Shown: one piece after another, positions 41,384-49,689 of the stretch
Position numbering within the stretch: position 1 is the stretch's first letter
How the letters are laid out: each line of letters begins with the position of its first letter
Source: Oscillospiraceae bacterium
Lineage (GTDB): Bacteria > Bacillota > Clostridia > Oscillospirales > Ruminococcaceae
DNA length: 64,000 bases
Assembly (NCBI GenBank): GCA_017427265.1
Contig: JAFRTG010000019.1
Span: 1-64,000 of the forward strand
Reading direction: 5' to 3'
Made by a program: the position numbers and the translations under genes
The notes under the pieces: generated by a model
What the model was told of the DNA's origin: nothing
Databases searched by the model: none
What the model saw: only the letters and a program-made list of their open reading frames with translations

Positions 41384-43021
41384 ATGCCGATTATTGATAT
41401 CCTTGAACGCAATGCCGCACTCTACGGCAACGATACTGCGCTGGTGGAGCTCAATCCTGCCGTGATTGAGCCGCGCCGCGTCACATGGAAGGAATATGAA
41501 CTGATTGAACCGCGCCGCCCCAACATCTACCGCCGCGAAATCACATGGAAAGTCTTTAACGAAAAAGCGAACCGCTTTGCACACTTCCTGATCTCCCGCG
41601 GCGTCAAAAAGGGCGACAAGGTTGCGATCCTGCTGATGAACTGCATCGAGTGGCTGCCGATTTACTTCGGAATTCTGAAGGTCGGAGCGCTTGCCGTGCC
41701 GCTCAATTTCCGCTATGCAGCAAGTGAGATCGAATACTGCGTCGGGCTTGCGGATGTCTCCGTGCTCGTGTTCGGTCCGGAATTCATCGGCAGAGTCGAG
41801 GAGCTGGTCGATACACTCGGCAATGACCGGATGCTGCTTTATGTCGGACAGGGCTGTCCGGGCTTTGCAGAAAGCTATGACACCCTGACCGCAAACTGTC
41901 CCAGCACGACGCCTTCGATCCTGCTGACGGACGAGGACGATGCAGCGATCTACTTCTCATCCGGTACGACCGGATTCCCGAAGGCGATTCTGCATAATCA
42001 CGAAAGTCTGATGCATTCGTGCAAGGTCGAGCAGGCACACCACGGTCAGACCAAGGATGATGTGTTCCTCTGCATTCCGCCGCTTTATCACACCGGTGCA
42101 AAAATGCACTGGTTCGGCAGCTTCCTGGTCGGCGGAAAGGCCGTCCTGCTGAGCGGCGTGACCCCGAATGTCATTCTGGACGCGGTTTCCTCTGAGAAAT
42201 GTACGATCGTCTGGCTGCTCGTTCCGTGGGCACAGGATATTCTTGACGCGATCGAAAGCGGCAAGGTTTCGCTCAGCGATTATGAGCTTTCTCAGTGGCG
42301 GCTCATGCATATCGGCGCACAGCCGGTGCCGCCGAGCCTCATTACCAGATGGAAGAAATACTTCCCGCATCATCAGTACGATACCAACTACGGCCTGAGT
42401 GAGTCAATCGGACCGGGCGCGCTGCACCTCGGTGTGGAGAATATCCACAAGGTCGGTGCGATCGGCAAGGCCGGCTTCGGCTGGGAAAGCAAGATCATCG
42501 ATGAGAACGGTGAGATCGTTCCGCGCGGCGAAGTCGGAGAGCTCTGCGTCAAGGGGCCGGGTGTCATGACCTGCTACTATCACGATGAGGAAGCCACAAA
42601 GGCGGTTCTGACCCCGGATGGCTGGCTCCGCACCGGCGATATGGCACGCGAGGATGAGGATGGCTTTGTTTTCCTTGTAGACCGCAAGAAGGACGTGATC
42701 ATTACCGGCGGTGAAAACCTCTATCCGGTTCAGATCGAGGACTTCATCCGCTCGAACAGCAAGGTCAAGGATGTTGCCGTGATCGGCCTGCCGGACAAGC
42801 GTCTTGGTGAGATTGCCGCGGCAATCATCTCGATCAAGGAAGACTGCACCTGCACCGAGGAGGAAATGAACAAGTTCTGCGAGGCACTTCCCCGCTATAA
42901 GCGGCCGCGCAGGATCATCTTTGCAGAGGTTCCGCGTAATCCCACCGGCAAGATCGAAAAGCCGAAGCTGCGCAAAATGTACGGCGCTGACAAGCTCGTT
43001 GCCGAGCAGAACCAGAGCTGA
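41384..43021 (+). CDS. Acyl-CoA synthetase / AMP-forming ligase (ANL superfamily)
   Basis: A 545-residue enzyme from the ATG at 41384 (ribosome site GAAAGGA). The AMP-binding signature is IYFSSGTTGFPKA, the A5 region is NYGLSESIGPG, the A7-A8 hinge is GWLRTGDMAREDEDGFVFLVDRKKDVI and the A10 Lys is in NPTGKIEK. These mark a carboxylate-CoA ligase of the fatty or aromatic acyl class; the substrate is not decided. Near the N-terminus there is an extra stretch with two related strings (IEPRRVTWKEYEL and IEPRRPNIYRREITWKVF), which looks like a small internal duplication. It has its own promoter and terminator. Confidence 0.88.
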   Translation: MPIIDILERNAALYGNDTALVELNPAVIEPRRVTWKEYELIEPRRPNIYRREITWKVFNEKANRFAHFLISRGVKKGDKVAILLMNCIEWLPIYFGILKVGALAVPLNFRYAASEIEYCVGLADVSVLVFGPEFIGRVEELVDTLGNDRMLLYVGQGCPGFAESYDTLTANCPSTTPSILLTDEDDAAIYFSSGTTGFPKAILHNHESLMHSCKVEQAHHGQTKDDVFLCIPPLYHTGAKMHWFGSFLVGGKAVLLSGVTPNVILDAVSSEKCTIVWLLVPWAQDILDAIESGKVSLSDYELSQWRLMHIGAQPVPPSLITRWKKYFPHHQYDTNYGLSESIGPGALHLGVENIHKVGAIGKAGFGWESKIIDENGEIVPRGEVGELCVKGPGVMTCYYHDEEATKAVLTPDGWLRTGDMAREDEDGFVFLVDRKKDVIITGGENLYPVQIEDFIRSNSKVKDVAVIGLPDKRLGEIAAAIISIKEDCTCTEEEMNKFCEALPRYKRPRRIIFAEVPRNPTGKIEKPKLRKMYGADKLVAEQNQS

Positions 43022-43070
43022 ACGGGCAGTGCCCGCGGCTGATGTCCGCCGTAATCGTATAACCAAACAT

Positions 43071-43104
43071 AAAAGGCGCCGGTTTCAGCAACCGACGCCT
43101 TTTT
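43071..43104 (+). terminator. Terminator of the acyl-CoA synthetase gene
   Basis: AAAAGGCG.CGGTT and AACCG.CGCCTTTTT pair around TCAGC with one C-A mismatch, followed by T. Confidence 0.8.
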
Positions 43105-43105
43105 A

Positions 43106-43123
43106 CAATCCATCGTAGATACT
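43106..43123 (+). repeat. Right-end fragment of the GGTATC repeat family
   Basis: CAATCCATCGTAGATACT matches the right ends of copies 1-3 (CCAT.GGAGATACC). As in the full copies, a GACAGACAG link and a GC-rich hairpin follow. The rest of the element is absent. Confidence 0.5.
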
Positions 43124-43140
43124 GCCTGATTGACAGACAG

Positions 43141-43185
43141 ACCGCCCGACTGTTTTTGACACAGCCGGGCGGTTTGCTTTTTATC
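43141..43185 (+). terminator. Second hairpin terminator before the DAHP synthase gene
   Basis: ACCGCCCG.CTGT (43141-43153) pairs with ACAG.CGGGCGGT (43161-43173), followed by TTTGCTTTTT. It lies 51 bases past the end of the minus-strand DAHP synthase gene. Confidence 0.7.
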
Positions 43186-43235
43186 TGTTGCAGTATTTCC
43201 GGGGATGCATTCCCCTGTCCGGTATTTCGCTGCCC

Positions 43236-44267
43236 TTACAGCATTTCGGCAAGTTCAAGGATCAGACGCTCGGACTTTTCCCAGCCGAGGCAGGGGTCGG
43301 TGATCGACATGCCGTAGCAGCCGCCGTCAACCTTCTGCGCGCCGTCCTCGATATAGCTTTCGATCATGAAGCCTTTGACCAGCTTTTTGATCTCGTTATT
43401 GTAACGGCGGGCACTGAGCACTTCCTTGCAGATACGCGGCTGCTCCAGCGGATTCTTGCCGGAGTTCGCGTGGTTCGTATCAATGATCGCAGCCGGGGTC
43501 GCAAAATCGCCCGCTGCATAGAGTGCTGCAAGCCGGGTCAGGTCTTCATAATGATAATTCGGCAGGGACTGTCCGTGCTGATTCATATAGCCGCGCATGA
43601 TCGCATGAGCCAGCGGGTTGCCCGTCGAATGCACTGCCCATCCGCGGTAAATGAACGAATGACCGTGCTGTGCCGCCGTGATGGCGTTCATCATGACAGA
43701 AAGATCGCCGGAGGTCGGGTTCTTCATGCCGACCGGAATCGGCAGACCGCTGGAAACCAGACGGTGCTCCTGATTCTCAACTGAACGCGCACCGACCGCC
43801 ACATAGGCAAGCAGGTCGTCCAGATATCTGTGGTTTTCCGGATAAAGCATCTCGTCTGCGCAGGAAAAACCGGTTTCCTTCAGTGCACGCATATGCAGTT
43901 CCCGCGTTGCGATGATGCCCTTGAATACGTCAGGCTTGGCGTTCGGATCCGGCTGGTGCAGCAGACCCTTATAGCCTGCACCGGTCGTGCGGGGCTTATT
44001 TGTATAAATACGCGGAATGATAAAGATTTCATCCTTTACCTGTTCCTGCACCTTCCGCAGCCGGCTGATATAATCCAGCACGGCGTCCGGATTGTCCGCA
44101 GAGCACGGTCCGATAATCAGAATCAGACGGTCATCCTCGCCGGCGAAAATCTTCCGGATCTCCTCGGCGCGGGAAGCAATGATCTGCTCCATTTCCGGTG
44201 TCACAGGATACATTTCCTTGGTATCCTTCGGGATTGTCAGTTTGCGTTCAAATTCCATGTTCATCAT
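43236..44267 (-). CDS. aroF: 3-deoxy-7-phosphoheptulonate (DAHP) synthase
   Basis: A 343-residue class I (AroFGH-type) enzyme of normal length. Visible hallmarks are LIIGPCSADNPDAVLDY, FIIPRIYTNKPRTTGAGYKGLLHQPDPN (substrate loop), ADEMLYPEN, GARSVENQEHR and DTNHANSGKNP. It joins phosphoenolpyruvate and erythrose 4-phosphate in the first step of the shikimate pathway. The AroFGH type is usually inhibited by an aromatic amino acid; which one cannot be told. Three ATG codons lie within the first four codons, so the exact start is open. Promoter at 44336-44364. Confidence 0.95.
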   Translation of the reverse strand: MMNMEFERKLTIPKDTKEMYPVTPEMEQIIASRAEEIRKIFAGEDDRLILIIGPCSADNPDAVLDYISRLRKVQEQVKDEIFIIPRIYTNKPRTTGAGYKGLLHQPDPNAKPDVFKGIIATRELHMRALKETGFSCADEMLYPENHRYLDDLLAYVAVGARSVENQEHRLVSSGLPIPVGMKNPTSGDLSVMMNAITAAQHGHSFIYRGWAVHSTGNPLAHAIMRGYMNQHGQSLPNYHYEDLTRLAALYAAGDFATPAAIIDTNHANSGKNPLEQPRICKEVLSARRYNNEIKKLVKGFMIESYIEDGAQKVDGGCYGMSITDPCLGWEKSERLILELAEML

Positions 44268-44335
44268 AGGGTTTCAGATGCTCCTTCAATCAAAAATGGG
44301 ATATGCGTCAGGTTCAAAGCCGTCGTTCGGTTTAT

Positions 44336-44364
44336 ATTATACAGCATATTTTGGAAAATGTCAA
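44336..44364 (-). promoter_or_regulatory. Promoter of the DAHP synthase gene
   Basis: Minus-strand TTGACA (44364-44359) and TATAAT (44341-44336) with a 17-base spacer. The leader is about 65 bases long with no T-box or attenuator visible. Confidence 0.82.
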
Positions 44365-44402
44365 CCCTTTAACGCATAAAAGCACTAAATTTTTTGATAT
44401 GT

Positions 44403-45644
44403 TCAGTAGAGCTTCCCTTCATAGTATTGCAGCAGCAGGAGCGTCACGCCGTCATAACTGTTTTCCTGCAGGATATCCGCCTGTGTCTCCCAGCCGAAAT
44501 CAGCGGTATCCTCAATGACATTCTGCACGGCGGGCATGTCGTCGATCGGATGTGCATCCGCCTCATAGACCTCCCGCTCGATCTGATTGGCAGCGTCCAG
44601 AATCCGGCCGGCACGTTCGCTGAGCTGCGGCCACTCACCGAGCAGTTCTGCTTCCGCCTCCATGATCTCCTGAATTCTGGCAATCAGAATCTCCTTCGGT
44701 GTTTCGTGAATATCCATGCCGTCCAGCGTCGGGAGCAGACCCTGCGCAGTAAGCTGGTCTGCGAGCTGTTCGCGTGCCTCCGTGTAATCCGGGTCCAGAT
44801 AACGGTACATATCATAAAAGCCGCTGAAACGCAGGAAGGGATCATCCGCCTCAGCCAGCGCGATCTGGCTGAGCAGATTGGCCTCGTTTTCTTTATAGTA
44901 TCCCTTGTGATGCGAAAGCTCATGCGCATCCAGCACCGGCAGAAAGGTCGGGCTGACATATTTGTTATGCGTCGGCTCCATCGTATAGGGATAGTTGTAG
45001 CCGCCGATATTCATGCGGTTCAGGATATCGGAGCAGAGCGCGGTTTTGACCGGCGGATAATAGCCGGAAAGCCGCGGATAATGCAGTGCAAGCGCCTGCA
45101 TCGACGCCGCGATCTTCGGATGCAGCTCCTCCGCCGTCGGGAACTGCACGCTGCCGTCGTCCGCAACGGGAATCTCCTTTGCAGCCGCATTCATGCCCGA
45201 AACCGCATGTTCAAACACCGCGGCGATCTGCTGATAATCATATTCCGTGCGCAGATCGGGATTCCCCTGTCCCAGCACCGTGCCGCGGAACGGAATCACC
45301 CAGTTGAATGTATACACAAACACAACGCAGACCAGCGTTATCAGGAGCGCTTTGAAATAGCCGCCGCAGAATTTGCGGTATTTCGGCTTTTTGCGCAGAA
45401 ACGGCAGCAGAATCAGAAAAATCACCGCAAGCAGCACAAGCAGAATACCGAGATACATCAGAATCTCACCGACCGCAACCGGAATCCGTGCGGTCAGAAT
45501 GCTGACGGCATCCGCCAGAATGCCGTAGACATGGTCGCCGTACCAGTCACAGAATCGCGGAAAACAGCCTGCAATGTTCATCACGATGCTGACTGCAAGC
45601 AGAGTCAGCAGAATTTTCCGGTATTTTGATTTTCGTTCTTTCAA
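44403..45644 (-). CDS. DUF3810-family membrane zinc peptidase
   Basis: The start is a TTG at 45644, preceded by AGGGG and by a promoter whose transcript would begin only about 25 bases upstream. The 413-residue protein has three N-terminal membrane segments (about 10-27, 58-82 and 99-117) and an external domain with the zincin motif HELSH (His241, Glu242, His245) followed by KGYYKENEAN, where Glu252 is a likely third ligand. Together this matches DUF3810 proteins, putative metallopeptidases of unknown substrate. It is a single gene. Confidence 0.8.
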   Translation of the reverse strand: MKERKSKYRKILLTLLAVSIVMNIAGCFPRFCDWYGDHVYGILADAVSILTARIPVAVGEILMYLGILLVLLAVIFLILLPFLRKKPKYRKFCGGYFKALLITLVCVVFVYTFNWVIPFRGTVLGQGNPDLRTEYDYQQIAAVFEHAVSGMNAAAKEIPVADDGSVQFPTAEELHPKIAASMQALALHYPRLSGYYPPVKTALCSDILNRMNIGGYNYPYTMEPTHNKYVSPTFLPVLDAHELSHHKGYYKENEANLLSQIALAEADDPFLRFSGFYDMYRYLDPDYTEAREQLADQLTAQGLLPTLDGMDIHETPKEILIARIQEIMEAEAELLGEWPQLSERAGRILDAANQIEREVYEADAHPIDDMPAVQNVIEDTADFGWETQADILQENSYDGVTLLLLQYYEGKLY

Positions 45645-45675
45645 GCAAATCCCCTGCCTTCCGGCTTTTTTTACT

Positions 45676-45704
45676 ATTATAGCAATAAAAAACAGGCGTG
45701 TCAA
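45676..45704 (-). promoter_or_regulatory. Promoter of the DUF3810 gene
   Basis: Minus-strand TTGACA (45704-45699) and TATAAT (45681-45676) with a 17-base spacer. It rules out the upstream extension of the reading frame. Confidence 0.82.
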
Positions 45705-45776
45705 GCGGCAGATTCCGGTAAAACTGCCGGAACTGCAGATGCCGGAATCCTGCAAAAAGATTTTTATATTTTGCTC

Positions 45777-45805
45777 TTGACAAAGAGCGCGTTTTCTGGT
45801 AAAAT
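45777..45805 (+). promoter_or_regulatory. Promoter of the rpsF-ssb-rpsR operon
   Basis: TTGACA (45777-45782) and TAAAAT (45800-45805) with a 17-base spacer. Confidence 0.82.
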
Positions 45806-45825
45806 ATTAGGGTACGGTTTTTCGT

Positions 45826-45890
45826 ATGCGGCCGGCAGATTCCGGCCGATTCCTTGTCCGCCCGAAATTTCTGAACGGACGGGCTTTATC
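45826..45890 (+). promoter_or_regulatory. Structured leader of rpsF (S6:S18 leader candidate)
   Basis: A GGCCGG/CCGGCC hairpin is followed by GTCCG...CGGAC (or, mutually exclusive, GCCCG...CGGGC) stems containing CCG. Leaders that bind the S6:S18 complex are known at this operon in many bacteria and use a CCG motif; the match here is only by position and motif. Confidence 0.4.
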
Positions 45891-45910
45891 CAGAAGGAGG
45901 TGTATCAAAC

Positions 45911-46204
45911 ATGGCGAAGATTTCTGCAAGCTACGAGCTGATGCTGGTGCTCAGCATTGCAAAGGGTGAGGAGGCTGTCCAGAGCACCTGGGCTAAGTTC
46001 AAGGAACTCATCGAAAAGAATGCAGAGCTCGGCGAGGTTGATGAGTGGGGTAAGCGTAAGCTGGCCTATCCGATCAACTACGAGACCGAAGCATACTACA
46101 TCGTGGCTCAGTTCACATCTGCTCCGGAATTCCCGGCAGAGCTGGACCGTATCCTGAATATCACGGACGGTGTGCTGCGCTCCATGATTACGGTCACAGA
46201 GTAA
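45911..46204 (+). CDS. rpsF: Small ribosomal subunit protein S6
   Basis: A 97-residue protein of typical length, with YELMLVLS at the start, WGKRKLAYPINYETEAYYIV in the middle and ILNITDGVLRSMITV near the end, all S6 hallmarks. It binds S18 and 16S rRNA in the platform of the small subunit. Ribosome site AGAAGGAGG. First gene of the conserved rpsF-ssb-rpsR operon. Confidence 0.97.
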   Translation: MAKISASYELMLVLSIAKGEEAVQSTWAKFKELIEKNAELGEVDEWGKRKLAYPINYETEAYYIVAQFTSAPEFPAELDRILNITDGVLRSMITVTE

Positions 46205-46229
46205 TTCTCAGAAAGAGGAGGTTCGGTTT

Positions 46230-46775
46230 ATGCTGAACAAGGTTATTATTATGGGACGTCTTGTCGCTGACCCTGAGTTCCGGCAGACGACCTCCGGTAT
46301 TCCGGTTTGCCGGATCCGCGTTGCAGTGGATCGCCCTTTTCGTAAAGATCAGGAGCGGCAGACCGACTTTATCAATGTCACTTGCTGGAGAAACACCGCT
46401 GAATTCGTTTCCCGTTATTTTTCAAAAGGTAAGATGATTATTGTGGAGGGCAGCCTTCGCAACAATGATTATACCGATAATAACGGCGTTAAGCATTACA
46501 GCATGGAAGTTCAGGCTGATAATGTGATGTTCGGCGAATCAAAAGGCAGTTCGCAGGGCGGCGATTATTCGCAGCAGGGCAGCTACCAGCAGCAGGGCGG
46601 CGGTTACGGCCAGCAGCAGGGCGGCTACAATAACGGCGGATATCAGCAGAACGGCGGCGGTTATCAGAATAACAGCTACCAGAATGCACCCGCAGCGCCC
46701 CAGCAGGATGCGCTTTCCATCGGTGACATCGGTGAATTTGAAGAAATTCTCAGCGACGGCGAGGTTCCGTTCTGA
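46230..46775 (+). CDS. ssb: Single-stranded DNA-binding protein
   Basis: A 181-residue SSB. The OB fold covers residues 1-105 (MLNKVIIMGRLVADPEFRQTTSGIPVCRIRVAV and FINVTCWRNTAEFVSRYFSKGKMIIVEGSL). A Gly/Gln/Asn/Tyr-rich disordered linker follows (about 110-155) and then an acidic tip ending DGEVPF, close to the partner-binding DDDIPF tip. It coats single-stranded DNA in replication and repair. It sits between rpsF and rpsR as in most Bacillota. Confidence 0.97.
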   Translation: MLNKVIIMGRLVADPEFRQTTSGIPVCRIRVAVDRPFRKDQERQTDFINVTCWRNTAEFVSRYFSKGKMIIVEGSLRNNDYTDNNGVKHYSMEVQADNVMFGESKGSSQGGDYSQQGSYQQQGGGYGQQQGGYNNGGYQQNGGGYQNNSYQNAPAAPQQDALSIGDIGEFEEILSDGEVPF

Positions 46776-46809
46776 GCAACAGATTTCCTGAAAAGGAGGG
46801 AAATGTATC

Positions 46810-47058
46810 ATGCCTATGGATCATGAAAGACCGCAGCGCGGCGGCAAGAGACCGCGCAGAAAGGTTTGCATGTTCTGCGCTGACAAGGTACAGAACATCG
46901 ACTATAAGGACATCAACCGTCTGAAGAAGTGCATGACCGAGCGTGCAAAGATTCTGCCCCGCAGAGTCACCGGCACCTGTGCCTATCATCAGCGTCAGCT
47001 GACTACGGCTATCAAGCGCTCCAGATACGTTGCACTGATTCCGTACACTGCAGACTAA
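46810..47058 (+). CDS. rpsR: Small ribosomal subunit protein S18, zinc-binding form
   Basis: An 82-residue S18 with [47 protein letters not shown] and [13 protein letters not shown]. The CxxC near the N-terminus plus the later Cys and His form the zinc-binding (C+) version. It pairs with S6 in the small subunit. Ribosome site AAAGGAGGG; a strong terminator follows at 47071. Confidence 0.97.
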   Translation: MPMDHERPQRGGKRPRRKVCMFCADKVQNIDYKDINRLKKCMTERAKILPRRVTGTCAYHQRQLTTAIKRSRYVALIPYTAD

Positions 47059-47070
47059 TCTGTCAGTTTC

Positions 47071-47100
47071 AAAGTCCGGGGATTTTTCCCCGGACTTTTT
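47071..47100 (+). terminator. Terminator of the rpsF-ssb-rpsR operon
   Basis: AAAGTCCGGGG (47071-47081) pairs with CCCCGGACTTT (47088-47098) around a six-base loop, followed by T. Confidence 0.92.
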
Positions 47101-47285
47101 ATTTTGCCTGTAAGGCGACGTTTCTTCCAAAAATTCATGCACATTGTGCACAAATCCGGCCGGATCGTTTTATGCAAAACACAGATTTTGCAGGATTTCT
47201 TCGGATTTTGGCGAAAAAGCGTGCGCAATGTGCTATAATAAAGCAGTACAGGCTTTTGCCAATCTTGCTCTTACGGAGGAAGTCT

Positions 47286-48251
47286 ATGAACGTCACCATC
47301 TGCTCCCGCAGGGACATCGAAACCCTGACGGTACGCGGAGAATTCCCGCGGAACACCGCGGTCATCAGCTTTTACGATACCCCGGATAAACGGGTGCGCA
47401 GCGAGCATTATTCCGCGCCGGACTACTCCCGCCTCAAGTGCCGGCTCTATCAGGTCGCCATTGATGACGTTGACCCCAATGACCTCAGCGACTACGGCCT
47501 GACGGTGGAGAGCTTCTTCCCGGAAGCAGACGATATTGCCGCGTTTATCTATGAAGTCTACCGCGCAGGCGAGGACATCATCTGCCAGTGCGATTACGGC
47601 GACAGCCGCAGCGCAGGCTGTGCCGCTGCGATCAAGGAGCACTTTACGCATGACGGCATTTCCGTCTTTGCCGATTACCGGCTCTGCCCGAACCAGATGA
47701 TCTATAACAAAATTCACGATGCGCTTGACCGCTACCGCAGATACGAAAGCAGCGAATATTACTACTGCGCAAAGCCCGACGAAATCCGCTCCCGGATGGA
47801 GCATGTCGCAGGCTTTGCCGAAATCAGCGATTCGCTCAGCTTTTCTGATAAGGTCGCCTGCATTGACGCAAAGGATCGGCTGGAACAGCTGCTCCGCGAG
47901 CAGGAGCTGCTCTGCACCGGCTGGGACGATGCCATGCGCGGCTTTACCGGCGGCAGACCGTGCAGATTCATCTCTCTGCGCATGACCGGCACCGAATGGA
48001 TCGCAAGCGGTTCTGAGAGCGGCCCTGTCATCGTGCGGAAATCGCATCTCTATGCCGGCGAGCCGATCAACATTCAGATGCGGATGTTCAAAATCAAACA
48101 GGAACGCCGCCGTCACCGCGATATCGTGCGGCGCGAGGTGCTGTTCGGACGGTGCAGTCTGCGCGAATTCGATCTGCTCGGCGTCATGTTCTGGGACTCC
48201 GACGAGCGGCAGATCGCCGTCACCCCGCTGATTCTGACCAATATGACCTGA
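47286..48251 (+). CDS. Protein tyrosine phosphatase-like protein
   Basis: The ATG at 47286 has the only good ribosome site (ACGGAGG); an upstream in-frame extension runs back into rpsR and is not coding. The 321-residue protein has an N-terminal half with the PTP/dual-specificity phosphatase pattern: a C-x5-R loop, Cys102 to Arg108 in QCDYGDSRSAG, after AFIYEVYRAGEDII. The general-acid loop is less clear (YQVAIDDVDPNDLSDYG). The C-terminal half (from about 165) is unrecognised. It could act on protein or inositol phosphates; the substrate is unknown. Confidence 0.65.
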   Translation: MNVTICSRRDIETLTVRGEFPRNTAVISFYDTPDKRVRSEHYSAPDYSRLKCRLYQVAIDDVDPNDLSDYGLTVESFFPEADDIAAFIYEVYRAGEDIICQCDYGDSRSAGCAAAIKEHFTHDGISVFADYRLCPNQMIYNKIHDALDRYRRYESSEYYYCAKPDEIRSRMEHVAGFAEISDSLSFSDKVACIDAKDRLEQLLREQELLCTGWDDAMRGFTGGRPCRFISLRMTGTEWIASGSESGPVIVRKSHLYAGEPINIQMRMFKIKQERRRHRDIVRREVLFGRCSLREFDLLGVMFWDSDERQIAVTPLILTNMT

Positions 48252-48257
48252 ATATGC

Positions 48258-48300
48258 AAACGGCAGCACCGTCAAACCGGACGGGCTGCCGTTTCTGCTT
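48258..48300 (+). terminator. Terminator of the phosphatase-like gene
   Basis: AAACGGCAGC (48258-48267) pairs with GCTGCCGTTT (48285-48294), enclosing CCGTC/GACGG, followed by a T-rich tail. Confidence 0.82.
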
Positions 48301-48367
48301 TTATATGCAAAAACGAAAGCAGTTCTGTCAATTTTCTTATATTTTTCTGAATTCCTGCAGGGCCGCC

Positions 48368-48396
48368 TTGCAACGCTCCGGGAAATATGATATAAT
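48368..48396 (+). promoter_or_regulatory. Promoter of the GH25 gene
   Basis: TTGCAA (48368-48373) and TATAAT (48391-48396) with a 17-base spacer. Confidence 0.75.
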
Positions 48397-48453
48397 ACGT
48401 AAGAACAGACGAATAATGTCGAATCCTGTCTGATTTGATACTGAGGTGAATCT

Positions 48454-49614
48454 ATGAAAATCAAACGTGTACTCGCTGCGTGTGCGACGTTCCTGACGGC
48501 GCTGGGCATCATCGGCGGACTGGCATTTACCGTCCACCGCCGCAACAATACGATTGCGCTTCTGCGCCGCTCACTGGAGCAGCAGGGAGAAGATCCCGAC
48601 CGCTTGATTTCCGTCGAGCCGATCGAATACACGCCGGTTCCGGTCGATCATTTCTATGAACGGCGCGGCCATAAAATCCTGCTGCAGCAGGATGTTTACG
48701 GCGAAATCTGGCTGCCCGTCCTTGCAGATGTGCCGCTCTCCTCTCACCCGCTGGAAAATATGAAAATGCTGCCGAACGGCCGCATGATCTCCTATGACGA
48801 AAACGGCAATCTCAACGCGCTGACCGGCATTGACATCTCCTCACACAACACCGTCGAGGACTGGAACGCCCTCAAGGCAGACGGCATTGATTTTGTCATG
48901 CTGCGCGCGGGCTACCGCGGCTACGGCGTCGGAACCGGCAAGCTGACAAAGGACGAAAAATTCCGGCAGTATTACCATGCCGCCAAGGAGGCCGGGCTGC
49001 TCGTCGGCGCATATTTCTTCTCGCAGGCGATCACAGAGGAGGAGGCCGTCGAGGAAGCGATTCTGACCGCACAGCAGCTTGAGGGCTGCGAGCTCGATTT
49101 TCCGGTCGCCTATGACTGGGAGCTGATTCTCCATGATGACGAGGGCGCCCGCACCGATAATGTGCCGGTCGATACGCTGACCGACTGCGTCCTCGCTTAC
49201 TGCCAGAATATCGAAGCATTCGGCTACAAGGCCATCGTATACCAGAACAAGCGCACGACGCTGTTCAAGCTCGATCTGCCGCGCATTAAGGATATCCCGT
49301 TCTGGCTCGCGGAATACGGCGACGGCCCGACCTATATCTACGATTATGACATGTGGCAGTACAGCTGCAGCGGAACCGTGGCCGGCATCTCCGGCAATGT
49401 GGATCTGAATCTCTGCTTCCGCGATTTCTCGCAGGAAGGCAATCCACCGGTTTGTCTGCCGGCACCGGATATTTCGCAGATTACCGCTGCGCCTGCATCT
49501 GAGGATGTCCCCGCAGATGAACCTGTTGTTCCGAACGAGGATGCATTTATAGATGAGCCGCTGCCGGATGAAGAGATTCCGACGGACGAGCCGGCTGCTC
49601 CCGCCGCAGAATGA
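48454..49614 (+). CDS. Membrane-anchored GH25 lysozyme-family protein
   Basis: A 386-residue protein with one N-terminal membrane segment (about 5-27), a spacer, and a GH25 muramidase domain (about 122-330). The catalytic residues of the family are visible: Asp127 in TGIDISSHN, and Asp221 and Glu223 in AYDWEL. FVMLRAGYRGYG and MWQYSCSGTVAGISGNVDLNLCF are further hallmarks. The last 55 residues are acidic and Pro-rich, probably disordered. It should cut the glycan strands of peptidoglycan outside the membrane, in wall turnover or remodelling. Confidence 0.92.
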   Translation: MKIKRVLAACATFLTALGIIGGLAFTVHRRNNTIALLRRSLEQQGEDPDRLISVEPIEYTPVPVDHFYERRGHKILLQQDVYGEIWLPVLADVPLSSHPLENMKMLPNGRMISYDENGNLNALTGIDISSHNTVEDWNALKADGIDFVMLRAGYRGYGVGTGKLTKDEKFRQYYHAAKEAGLLVGAYFFSQAITEEEAVEEAILTAQQLEGCELDFPVAYDWELILHDDEGARTDNVPVDTLTDCVLAYCQNIEAFGYKAIVYQNKRTTLFKLDLPRIKDIPFWLAEYGDGPTYIYDYDMWQYSCSGTVAGISGNVDLNLCFRDFSQEGNPPVCLPAPDISQITAAPASEDVPADEPVVPNEDAFIDEPLPDEEIPTDEPAAPAAE

Positions 49615-49624
49615 TTCTCTCGAC

Positions 49625-49653
49625 TTGCATTTTGTTTCGATCTGTGCTATAAT
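49625..49653 (+). promoter_or_regulatory. Promoter of the DUF5662 gene
   Basis: TTGCAT (49625-49630) and TATAAT (49648-49653) with a 17-base spacer. Confidence 0.72.
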
Positions 49654-49689
49654 AAAGGCATAGTCTGAAAGGAACCGAGGCGAATCACC

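Noticed and set aside
46929-47285. An upstream extension of the phosphatase-like gene overlapping rpsR
   Set aside because: It crosses the strong rpsR terminator and runs out of frame through a ribosomal protein gene; the ATG at 47286 has AGG-type ribosome binding.
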